Assembly (NCBI RefSeq): GCF_050402865.1
Contig: NZ_BAABMF010000002.1
Coordinates: 1-64,000, forward strand
Source: Clostridium_AF sediminicola
GTDB lineage: Bacteria > Bacillota > Clostridia > Clostridiales > Clostridiaceae
DNA length: 64,000 nt
Direction of reading: 5' to 3'
The notes beneath the pieces were generated by a model that worked only from the letters and a program-made list of their open reading frames with translations, was not told where the DNA came from and did no database searches. The translations under genes were made by a program, and so were the position numbers. Of the stretch, positions 43,494-51,240 are shown piece by piece. Positions within the stretch are counted from its first letter, which is position 1, and each line of letters starts with the position of its first letter.

Positions 43494-44410
43494 ATCGTTT
43501 CTTCGCCCATAATTCTAACTTCTGTTTTTAACTCTACACCATAATTATCTTTTACTGTTTTTTGAACAAACTTTATTAATTTCAAGATATCTTCAGCAGT
43601 AGCATTACCTTTATTAATGATAAATCCTGAATGTTTTACTGAAACTTTTGCATCTCCAATAGTTTTACCTTTTAGCCCACTATCTTGTATTAATTTACCT
43701 GCAAAATAACCTTCTGGTCTTTTAAAAGTACTTCCTGCTGAAGCATACTCTAAAGGCTGTTTAGTAACTCTCCTATTTATTAAATCATCTATTTTTTCTT
43801 TTATTTCATTATATTCGCCTTTTTCAAAAACAAAAGTAGCTTCCAATACAGTATATCCGCATTTTAATATTTTACTATTTCTATATCCTAAGTCCATTTC
43901 ATCCTTTAATAAATTCTTTATTCTTCCATGGTTATCAATAACTACAGCACTTTGGATAATTTGAGATATTTCACCATCATAAGCTCCTGCATTCATAGCA
44001 ACAGCTCCTCCCACTGTACCTGGAATACCGCAAGCAAACTCAAATCCTTTTAATTCAGCTTTTAAAGCTGCAATACTAACATGTGTCAATAATGCGCCGC
44101 TTTGCACTACGATAGTTTCACCTTTTACTTCCATATTATTTAGTTGGGTCAATTTTATTACAACCCCTCTAATACCACCGTCTCTAACTAACAAATTAGA
44201 CCCATTTCCCATAATAAAATATGGTATATTATATTCTTGACACAATTCAATAACTTTAAGTATTTGTTCTTTTTTTTCTGGCAATACAAGACAATCTGCT
44301 GGCCCACCAACTTTGAATGAAGTATGATATTTCATAGGTTCATTAATTTTTATATCTTTTTCTCTAAAAATTTCTTTTAAATCTTTCAGAAAATATTCAT
44401 TCAGTACCAT
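43481..44410 (-). CDS. murB: UDP-N-acetylenolpyruvoylglucosamine reductase
   Basis: Reduces UDP-GlcNAc-enolpyruvate to UDP-MurNAc, the second committed step of peptidoglycan synthesis. The 309-residue protein has FAD-binding FIMGNGSNLLVRDGGIRG and GFEFACGIPGTVGGAVAMNAGAYDGE, and catalytic Ser in YASAGSTFKRP. It belongs to the type IIa short form. It is flanked by the PHP gene upstream (24 bases) and a terminator, so it ends that transcript. Confidence 0.95.
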   Translation of the reverse strand: MVLNEYFLKDLKEIFREKDIKINEPMKYHTSFKVGGPADCLVLPEKKEQILKVIELCQEYNIPYFIMGNGSNLLVRDGGIRGVVIKLTQLNNMEVKGETIVVQSGALLTHVSIAALKAELKGFEFACGIPGTVGGAVAMNAGAYDGEISQIIQSAVVIDNHGRIKNLLKDEMDLGYRNSKILKCGYTVLEATFVFEKGEYNEIKEKIDDLINRRVTKQPLEYASAGSTFKRPEGYFAGKLIQDSGLKGKTIGDAKVSVKHSGFIINKGNATAEDILKLIKFVQKTVKDNYGVELKTEVRIMGEETIKST

Positions 44411-44434
44411 GTATCTTCTCCTTAATTATTGATT

Positions 44435-45166
44435 TTAATAAAGTTTAAGGTCTTCTAATTTGCCTTTATTTTTTAGATACTCTATAATTTTAACTTCATC
44501 AGTATTAATTATGAGTTCTTGTGGCATATCAACTTCTTGCATCAAGTTATCAACCTCATTAAACTTACCAATATTTAAACTGAAATGTGCATCAGTATTA
44601 AGTATAACCTTATTTTCATATTTTTTACATAATTTAGCTATTTTTTTACAGTTTTCCCAACTACCTTTTCTAGTAACAAATGAACTATTATTAAATTCAA
44701 TTAAAATATTATTTTCTTTTGCCTTTTTTACAATCTCTTCTTCCCAAATTGGGTATGTTGGATTTCCAATATGACCCAGTATATCAACACGTTTATTCTC
44801 CATTGCTTGCAATAATGCTTGAGTATTCTTATCTTTTGTATTTGGTTCAAAACATAAATTATGAAGAGAAGCGATTAATATATCAACCGTTTTCTGATAT
44901 TCTTCTGGTAAATCCAAACTCCCTTCAATATCTATTATATTTGCTTCACACCCATAGAGCATTGTGACACCAAATAAATTCCTAGGTAATATCTTATAAT
45001 TACCATAATGCCATGGATGAGGAGCATCATGCATCATTGGTCCATGTTCAGTAGTCCCCAATACTTTTAATCCAATTTCTGAAGCCTGTTTTGCGTTTTC
45101 TGTTAAAGTACTATATGCATGCCCTCCAGCTAAAGTGTGAGTATGCACATCAATAAAATATTTCAT
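44435..45166 (-). CDS. PHP-domain phosphatase (YcdX-like)
   Basis: A 243-residue metal-dependent hydrolase of the polymerase and histidinol phosphatase superfamily. Metal ligands are in DVHTHTLAGGHAYST, TTEHGPMMHDAPHPWHY, YGCEAN, VDILGHIGNP and NTDAHFS. The pattern is that of YcdX. The substrate is unproven; phosphoesters are likely. It starts 13 bases after uvrC ends and 24 bases before murB, consistent with an operon. Confidence 0.9.
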   Translation of the reverse strand: MKYFIDVHTHTLAGGHAYSTLTENAKQASEIGLKVLGTTEHGPMMHDAPHPWHYGNYKILPRNLFGVTMLYGCEANIIDIEGSLDLPEEYQKTVDILIASLHNLCFEPNTKDKNTQALLQAMENKRVDILGHIGNPTYPIWEEEIVKKAKENNILIEFNNSSFVTRKGSWENCKKIAKLCKKYENKVILNTDAHFSLNIGKFNEVDNLMQEVDMPQELIINTDEVKIIEYLKNKGKLEDLKLY

Positions 45167-45179
45167 AAAATCACCTCAT

Positions 45180-47045
45180 TTATTTATTTTTATGAAAAAA
45201 GTCCAAAATGCTTTTGGCAGCAATACCATTTATTGATTTTGTATCAATAAGTTCTTCATAGGATGCTTCTTTAATATTTTCTATACTACCAAATTTCCTC
45301 AACAGCTCTTTCCGCCTAGAATTACCAATATTAGGTATATCTTCTAAAACAGAATGAAGTACTCTTTTATCTCTTAGGCTTCTATGATATGTAATAGCAA
45401 ATCTATGAACTTCATCTTGAACTCTAGTTATAAACTTAAACACTTCTCTATTAGATTTCATTTCAATTTCTATATTATTATACACTAAAGCTCTTGTTTT
45501 GTGTTTATCGTCTTTTATCATACCGCAAACTGGAATAGATATATTAAGAGATTTTAATACATCTAATGCAACATTTACTTGACCCTTTCCACCATCCATT
45601 AAGATTAAATCAGGAAAAGAACAAAATTTACCTCTTGATAAATCTAACTTACTTTCCTTTATTGCTTCAGTTTCTGCAAGCCCTCTTTTAAATCGCCTTG
45701 TTAAAATTTCCTCCATACTTTTATAGTCATCTGCTCCCTTTACATTCTTTATCTTAAATCTTCTATAGTCACTTTTTTTAGGTTTACCACCTTCAAACAC
45801 AATCATTGTACCAACTGAATCTACTCCTTGTATATTGGAAATATCATAAGCTTCAATTCTATCGGGTAAATTATCTAATTTAAGAATTTCAGATAATTTT
45901 AAAATTATAGATTCAGCTTGTTGCTTTTCTTTCATCAGTTTTAATTTAAAATTATTGAAAGTATTCTTTGCATTTATTTTCACTAAATTTAAAAGTTTTT
46001 TCTTTTCGCCTATTTGAGGTACTTTAATTAAAACTTTAGAGCCTCTCTTACTTGTTAACCAACTTTGAAGCAATTCTATATCTCCAACAAATGGTACATA
46101 AACTGTTTTAGGTATAAATGCAGTTCCTCCATAAAACCCCTTGATAAAGTTAGAAATAATCTCTTCATCACACGACTCCAATGCATTTTCAATTATAAAA
46201 TACTCATTCCCTATTATTTTACCTTCCCTTACAAAAAATATCTGTGCACAAGCCGTATTCCCTTCACTGTGTATGTTAATAAAATCTTCATTTTCAAAAT
46301 TACTTAGAATTATCTTTTGTCTTTCTCTTATTTTTTCAATTGCAGAAATTTTATCTCTCAAATCCGCTGCCTTTTCAAAATCCAAATTTTCTGCAGCTTC
46401 ATTCATTTTATTTTGCAGCTCTCTAACTAAATTGTTATCTTTACCTGTAAGTAAATCAATTATATCTTTTATTATAAGTAAATATTCATCTTTTGAAATT
46501 TTTTTTGCACAAGGCGCTTTACATAAATTTATATGGTAATTTAAACATGGACGTATTTCAATGCTATCTTTTTTTATTACTTTTCTGCATGTTCTTACAG
46601 GAAATATTTTTTTTATCAATTCTAAAGTTTCATAAACTGCACCAGAACTAGGATATGGTCCAAAATATTTTGCTCCATCCTTAACCCTTATTCGAGTCAT
46701 ATAAACTCTAGGAAAATCTTCATTTGTTGTAATTTTTATAAATGGATAATGTTTGTCATCTTTTAATAGTATATTATACCTGGGTCTATATTTTTTTATC
46801 AAATTACACTCTAAAATAAGAGCCTCGATTTCAGAATCTGTGATAATATATTCAAATTCAGAAATATTTCTAACCATTGCACGAACTTTTTCACCAGCAT
46901 TTTTCACATTCCTAAAGTATTGACTAACTCTATTTTTTAGAACTTTAGCTTTACCAACATAAATAATTTCACCTTTTGAATTCTTCATTAGATATACTCC
47001 AGGTTTATTTGGTAAATTTTTTATTTGATATTCAAAATCGAACAA
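45180..47045 (-). CDS. uvrC: Excinuclease ABC subunit C
   Basis: The 621-residue dual-incision nuclease of nucleotide excision repair. Order of domains: GIY-YIG (NKPGVYLMKNSKGEIIYVGKA, 12-90), Cys-rich region, UVR motif around 200-235 (LNDKMNEAAENLDFEKAADL-like), RNase H-like 3' nuclease (YDISNIQGVDSVGTMI, LILMDGGKGQVN), and a C-terminal helix-hairpin-helix. The start is TTG at 47043-47045 with AAAGGGTGGTG upstream. No SOS box is seen, unlike uvrB. A repeat fragment lies 20 bases upstream. Confidence 0.95.
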   Translation of the reverse strand: MFDFEYQIKNLPNKPGVYLMKNSKGEIIYVGKAKVLKNRVSQYFRNVKNAGEKVRAMVRNISEFEYIITDSEIEALILECNLIKKYRPRYNILLKDDKHYPFIKITTNEDFPRVYMTRIRVKDGAKYFGPYPSSGAVYETLELIKKIFPVRTCRKVIKKDSIEIRPCLNYHINLCKAPCAKKISKDEYLLIIKDIIDLLTGKDNNLVRELQNKMNEAAENLDFEKAADLRDKISAIEKIRERQKIILSNFENEDFINIHSEGNTACAQIFFVREGKIIGNEYFIIENALESCDEEIISNFIKGFYGGTAFIPKTVYVPFVGDIELLQSWLTSKRGSKVLIKVPQIGEKKKLLNLVKINAKNTFNNFKLKLMKEKQQAESIILKLSEILKLDNLPDRIEAYDISNIQGVDSVGTMIVFEGGKPKKSDYRRFKIKNVKGADDYKSMEEILTRRFKRGLAETEAIKESKLDLSRGKFCSFPDLILMDGGKGQVNVALDVLKSLNISIPVCGMIKDDKHKTRALVYNNIEIEMKSNREVFKFITRVQDEVHRFAITYHRSLRDKRVLHSVLEDIPNIGNSRRKELLRKFGSIENIKEASYEELIDTKSINGIAAKSILDFFHKNK

Positions 47046-47063
47046 ATAATCACCACCCTTTTA

Positions 47064-47094
47064 TCAGTGCACAATTCACAGTGCACTGTCAACT
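47064..47094. repeat. Family-1 short-word fragment, copy F
   Basis: CAGTGCACAATTCACAGTGC and the following ACTGTCAACT are the short-word end type of family 1 without the hairpin core. It sits between uvrC and the YdjM-like gene, 20 bases before the uvrC start. Confidence 0.6.
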
Positions 47095-47097
47095 AAT

Positions 47098-47123
47098 AGA
47101 TAAACTCACGCAGTGGTTTATCT
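47098..47123 (-). terminator. Hairpin after the YdjM-like gene
   Basis: AGATAAAC/GTTTATCT arms with a CACTGCGTGA centre, directly after the stop at 47124. No T-run follows, so termination may be partial. It carries the AGATAAAC word seen elsewhere in the window. Confidence 0.55.
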
Positions 47124-47723
47124 TTATATTATCCTCGGCAAAGTATAAATCAAATATATAAGACATAGAATTGATATAATATCTTCAATAAAGTCACCCA
47201 CTTTAGTATTCATTTTAATAGTCAGTGGAAACTTAATTTTTTTCTTTACAACTGGATAAAATAACGGCACTCCACTTATTGTAAACATATCTCCAATCAA
47301 GTGCATACCATATCCAATACTTATATATTCAACTATATTATCAAAATTAAAAACAAACTCTATATATCCAGCTAGTATGGTAAAAACAATCATAGAAAAC
47401 AAACTATGCGTAAGTCCATTTCTATGAGTTGAAAAAGCTATTAAAATTAATCCTATTACTATAACCCTTAAAATTGGTTTTCCCCCACTTATTAAATCAT
47501 ACCATAAAATAATAATAGCAAATGATAAATAAACTGTCCTTTTTGTTTTTTTATTTCTAACAGGGAGAATGTATTTATTGAATAAGCTCTTTGGGTGATC
47601 TATGTCAGGAAGCAATGATGCAAAGATAACAATCAAAAAACCTAAATAACTAAACCCCCCTAATTCACCACAAAGAGAAACATATGCTGCTGTGCCTAAA
47701 CTAACGTGAGTCTTTCCCTTCAT
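47124..47723 (-). CDS. YdjM-like membrane metal-dependent hydrolase (DUF457 type)
   Basis: A 199-residue protein with four to five membrane helices. Conserved polar residues match the YdjM/DUF457 family: MKGKTHVSLGTAAY at the start with His, FASLLPDIDHPKS, STHRNGLTHSLFS and GYGMHLIGDMFT. In E. coli ydjM belongs to the LexA regulon. Here a perfect SOS palindrome lies 98 bases upstream in the promoter, supporting damage induction in this organism too. The substrate is unknown. Confidence 0.88.
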   Translation of the reverse strand: MKGKTHVSLGTAAYVSLCGELGGFSYLGFLIVIFASLLPDIDHPKSLFNKYILPVRNKKTKRTVYLSFAIIILWYDLISGGKPILRVIVIGLILIAFSTHRNGLTHSLFSMIVFTILAGYIEFVFNFDNIVEYISIGYGMHLIGDMFTISGVPLFYPVVKKKIKFPLTIKMNTKVGDFIEDIISILCLIYLIYTLPRII

Positions 47724-47805
47724 AATTTCTCCTTAGTATTCCATTCTATATATCTTCATCTAAAGTTGAAACATGTCTAACTTTGTAAAACCTTCTTGAT
47801 ATTAC

Positions 47806-47834
47806 ATTATATCATAAAAGGAACGTACGTTCAT
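47806..47834 (-). promoter_or_regulatory. LexA/SOS box and -10 element upstream of the YdjM-like gene
   Basis: The perfect palindrome GAACGTACGTTC (47821-47832) fits the Gram-positive SOS box GAAC-N4-GTTC. A TATAAT lies at 47806-47811 on the reverse strand, so the box covers the -35 region, ideal for repression. Confidence 0.8.
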
Positions 47835-47857
47835 CTGTTTTATATAAACTAAAGTCA

Positions 47858-47934
47858 AAAAAACATATATAGCTACAAAGGTATATAATACTAAGAAATT
47901 CTGATTATCCTACCTTTTAGCTCTATATGTTTTT
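47858..47934. repeat. Family-2 palindrome, short copy
   Basis: AAAAACATATATAGCTACAA at the left and TACCTTTTAGCTCTATATG with a T-run at the right form an imperfect 24-bp stem. The loop contains CTAAGAAATTCT, identical to a word in the 188-bp copy at 16161-16348. It lies between the PBP gene and the SOS-controlled gene and may end the PBP transcript. Confidence 0.75.
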
Positions 47935-47964
47935 CAATACACTATTTGATATAAATTTATCGAA

Positions 47965-49371
47965 TTATTTTACTGCGATACTGATTATGTCCTTTGCAAT
48001 TTTTGCTGCTGTACCTCCACCGGTACCTCCGTTCTCAACTATTACAGCTATTGCTACTTGTGGATTTTCCATAGGTGCAAATCCTACAAACCAAGCATGT
48101 GTTTTATCTGAATTATTCATGTATTCAGATGTTCCCGTTTTACCACAAACAGTTATATTGCTAACTTGTGCATTTTTCCCCGTACCTTTATCTACAACTT
48201 GTCGCATATATTCCTTTACTATTTCTGCATCCTCTAATGAAACTACCTGTTCTAAAGTACTACTACTAAATTTCTTTATTGTTTCTCCATTATCATCAAT
48301 TATCTCTGATATAATATATGGATTTTTCATTAAACCATTATTTGCTACAGTAGACGCTACTAATGCCATTTGAAAAGGTGTTACTAATACTTTGCCTTGC
48401 CCTATTGCACTTTGAGCAATTTCTCCTACCATATTATTTTTTAGTGATGGAAATTCACTTTTCTTAATGCTTAAAACATCAGTAGGTATTTCTTTATTAA
48501 AGTATAAATGCTCAGCTGTCGACTTCAATTTACTATTACCTAGTTCTATACCCAAATCAGCAAAAATTACATTAGATGAAATAGCAAAAGCTTCAGATAA
48601 ATTAATATTTCCGTGAGCTTTATCATTATAATTACTTATTGATTCTTTATCATTAAACACCAGAACTCCTTTGTCTTCAAAAACCCTACTTTGAACATCA
48701 TTTATATTTTCTAGTGCTGATATAGCTGTTATTATCTTAAATGTTGAACCTGGTGGGTAAAGTCCTGAAAGCGCCAAGTTAAAAAGAGGATTATCCTTAT
48801 CATTTGATATTTCACTCCATTTTTGACTAAGCAACATAGGATTATAGGATGGTTTTGAAACAATTGATATAATTTCTCCAGTTTGAGGATTTAATACAAC
48901 AATAGCTCCTTTATTATTTCCTAATGCATCATATGCCTTTTGCTGAACATTATAGTCTAATGTAGTCATTACATTATATCCTTTTTTATCGTCTAAACCA
49001 CTGAATAAGCTTTTTATATTTGAGGGTTCTTCCCCTATCAAATATTTGTCTAAACTTTTTTCAAGACCAGTTAATCCACATTTTGGTTGTACATACCCAA
49101 TTACATGTGCAAATAATTCTTCGTAGGGATAATTTCTAATAAAATTCCCCTCAGAATCAACTTTAGTTTCAGCCAACACATTATTATTTTTATCAAAAAT
49201 GCTTCCTCTTACTACTTCATTTCTTTTAGCCCAAAGTCTTCTATTGTAAACACTTTGTTTAATTTCAGTGGCTTTAAAAATGTCAAAGTAAATAATGTAA
49301 GTAATTAAGCATATAAAACAAACCAAGAAAAAAACAACTACTCTTTTAACATTATTTGATATATCTTTCAT
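47965..49371 (-). CDS. Penicillin-binding protein, class B-like transpeptidase
   Basis: A 468-residue transpeptidase with one N-terminal membrane helix (about 10-30). The active-site motifs are STFK in PPGSTFKIITAISALEN, SSN in FAISSNVIFADLG, and KTGT in VCGKTGTSEYM. It lacks the long N-terminal extension of large class B PBPs and resembles PbpA of the FtsW/PbpA pair in the FHA-pknB cluster. It cross-links peptidoglycan outside the membrane. The FtsW/RodA-like gene lies 19 bases upstream in the same operon. Confidence 0.93.
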   Translation of the reverse strand: MKDISNNVKRVVVFFLVCFICLITYIIYFDIFKATEIKQSVYNRRLWAKRNEVVRGSIFDKNNNVLAETKVDSEGNFIRNYPYEELFAHVIGYVQPKCGLTGLEKSLDKYLIGEEPSNIKSLFSGLDDKKGYNVMTTLDYNVQQKAYDALGNNKGAIVVLNPQTGEIISIVSKPSYNPMLLSQKWSEISNDKDNPLFNLALSGLYPPGSTFKIITAISALENINDVQSRVFEDKGVLVFNDKESISNYNDKAHGNINLSEAFAISSNVIFADLGIELGNSKLKSTAEHLYFNKEIPTDVLSIKKSEFPSLKNNMVGEIAQSAIGQGKVLVTPFQMALVASTVANNGLMKNPYIISEIIDDNGETIKKFSSSTLEQVVSLEDAEIVKEYMRQVVDKGTGKNAQVSNITVCGKTGTSEYMNNSDKTHAWFVGFAPMENPQVAIAVIVENGGTGGGTAAKIAKDIISIAVK

Positions 49372-49390
49372 TAAAACATCTCCAATTTAT

Positions 49391-50671
49391 TTACCTGTTT
49401 TCCTCAGATATTTTCTGAAGTATCCCAAGAGCAAAGAAAACAGTGATCATTGAACTTCCACCATAACTTACTAGAGGTAATGTTATCCCAGTTAAAGGAA
49501 TCACATTAATAACACCACCTATAATAACTAAAACCTGTGAAGCAATCATTGAACTATACCCAACAGCTAATAGTCTAGTGAAATTATCCTCTGTGTGAAT
49601 AGCAAATCTTATACATCTATAAAATAGTAAAAAATATATAATTATAATGGCTATTCCCATTAAAATACCCATTTCTTCACAAATCATAGTAAATATAAAA
49701 TCAGTAGTATTTACAGGTACAAATCTAGGATATCCATGTCCCAATCCAGTTCCAAATAATCCTCCAGAAGCAATGGAAATCATAGATTGAACAATTTGGT
49801 AACTTTCATCTGTTGCATATTTCCAAGGTTCTTGCCATATCATGACCCTTACCCTAACATGGGCAAACAATTTATAACTTATAGTTGATCCTAGTAAGAA
49901 TAATCCACAGCAAGTAAGTACATATTTTAACTTAGATGTGGATATATAAAGCATTGTTAAAGATATTCCAAAAAATATTAAAGCTGAACCTAAGTCTCTC
50001 TGTAAAACCATAAATCCAAGAGATACCATAACAATAATTGCAGGTTCAATAAGATTTTTCCATTCTTTATAATCTTTTAAGGCAGATGACAAATAGGCGA
50101 CTAAAAATATTTTTCCAAACTCCGAAGGTTGAAAACTAATCTGAGGAGTTACATATTCACTTGACATTCCTAACTTACTAAGCAAAGGATTCAGAAATGG
50201 TATACTACCTATATCAAACCCTCTGATAATTATCCAGTTGGTTGCCCCATGTTTAGAAGTTCCAAAGAAAAAGCTCATAGACATAAATATTAAAGTAAGT
50301 AACATAAATAAATACTTTAACTCTGCATACTTTCTCAATTTAGGTAATAAAACAACGGTTATAATAAATACAGTTTCTCCTACCATAAACCAAACAAGCT
50401 GTTTAATAGCCGTAATTGAGCTTATTCTATAAATCATAACTATACCAATAATTGATAATACCGATGCATAAACAAGTATATATTTATCTCCATAAGGATA
50501 GAATTTTCTTATTATAAAATACGTATACCCAATAATAAAACATATTACTATACAAAATATTATAGCCTTATAATCTAAAGGCCATTTCAAAAAACTTAAA
50601 TTAATAAAAAATAAAATACTCAAAATATAAGTATATTTAAGTAATTTTTTATCTTCAATTGATTTTCTCAT
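49391..50671 (-). CDS. FtsW/RodA/SpoVE family glycan polymerase
   Basis: A 426-residue membrane protein with about ten to twelve helices. SEDS motifs are FQPSEFGKIFLVAYLSSALK, VLQRDLGSALIFFG, GLFGTGLGHGYPRFVPVNTTDFIFTMICEE (in part) and LPLVSYGGSSMI. SEDS proteins polymerise lipid II and work with a cognate class B PBP, encoded just downstream. It follows the FHA gene by 34 bases. Which of division, elongation or sporulation it serves is undecided. Confidence 0.93.
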   Translation of the reverse strand: MRKSIEDKKLLKYTYILSILFFINLSFLKWPLDYKAIIFCIVICFIIGYTYFIIRKFYPYGDKYILVYASVLSIIGIVMIYRISSITAIKQLVWFMVGETVFIITVVLLPKLRKYAELKYLFMLLTLIFMSMSFFFGTSKHGATNWIIIRGFDIGSIPFLNPLLSKLGMSSEYVTPQISFQPSEFGKIFLVAYLSSALKDYKEWKNLIEPAIIVMVSLGFMVLQRDLGSALIFFGISLTMLYISTSKLKYVLTCCGLFLLGSTISYKLFAHVRVRVMIWQEPWKYATDESYQIVQSMISIASGGLFGTGLGHGYPRFVPVNTTDFIFTMICEEMGILMGIAIIIIYFLLFYRCIRFAIHTEDNFTRLLAVGYSSMIASQVLVIIGGVINVIPLTGITLPLVSYGGSSMITVFFALGILQKISEENR

Positions 50672-50705
50672 AATTAGACCTCATGAATTCTTTTTTATAG
50701 TTTTA

Positions 50706-51155
50706 TCATCCTATTATCTTGAAGACATTTTCTCCTATTTGTATTATGTCTCCAATTTCTAAGTACATTTCCCCCTCAATTACTTCATCATTAATTATAA
50801 CTCCATTAGTACTTCCTAAATCTTTAATTACATATTCATTTTTTTCAAAATAAATTTTTGCATGCTTTTTCGAAACATATTGATCGTAAAGTATCAAAGT
50901 GTTTTTATCCCCTCTACCAATAGTTAAATTATCTCTTACAGGTATAATAGTACCCACTTTTAAAGGGGATTTTTTGCTGGAGATTTGAAGAACCTCCATT
51001 GCAACATCATATCCCCTTATTTCATCATCATTACTAGGTATTCTTTCTTCTTTCATATCTTTATACATTATTTTTAACGAAAAATATATTATTAGATATA
51101 TCAAAAATATGAAAATAAATCTAAATATATAGCTCATTTTGCTTATCAAAGGCAT
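50706..51155 (-). CDS. Membrane-anchored FHA-domain protein
   Basis: A 149-residue protein with an N-terminal membrane helix (about 8-28) and a C-terminal forkhead-associated domain (about 70-149). The FHA core is TIGRGDKNTLILYDQYVSKKHAKI and DLGSTNGVIIND, with the Arg, Ser and Asn that bind phosphothreonine. It presumably recruits a Thr-phosphorylated partner to the FtsW/PBP pair. No Ser/Thr kinase gene lies in the window. Confidence 0.9.
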   Translation of the reverse strand: MPLISKMSYIFRFIFIFLIYLIIYFSLKIMYKDMKEERIPSNDDEIRGYDVAMEVLQISSKKSPLKVGTIIPVRDNLTIGRGDKNTLILYDQYVSKKHAKIYFEKNEYVIKDLGSTNGVIINDEVIEGEMYLEIGDIIQIGENVFKIIG

Positions 51156-51208
51156 ATTGACACCCTCTTCTTCTAAAACTTTTGTGATTATACATAAATC
51201 ACTTCAAC

Positions 51209-51236
51209 GATAAATTAAGTCTATGCATGATTTATC
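51209..51236 (-). terminator. Weak hairpin downstream of uvrA
   Basis: GATAAAT/ATTTATC arms four bases after the uvrA stop, followed by another small hairpin GTGATT/AATCAC at 51184-51203. Neither has a strong T-run. Partial termination or processing between uvrA and the FHA gene is possible. Confidence 0.4.
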
Positions 51237-51240
51237 TTCA

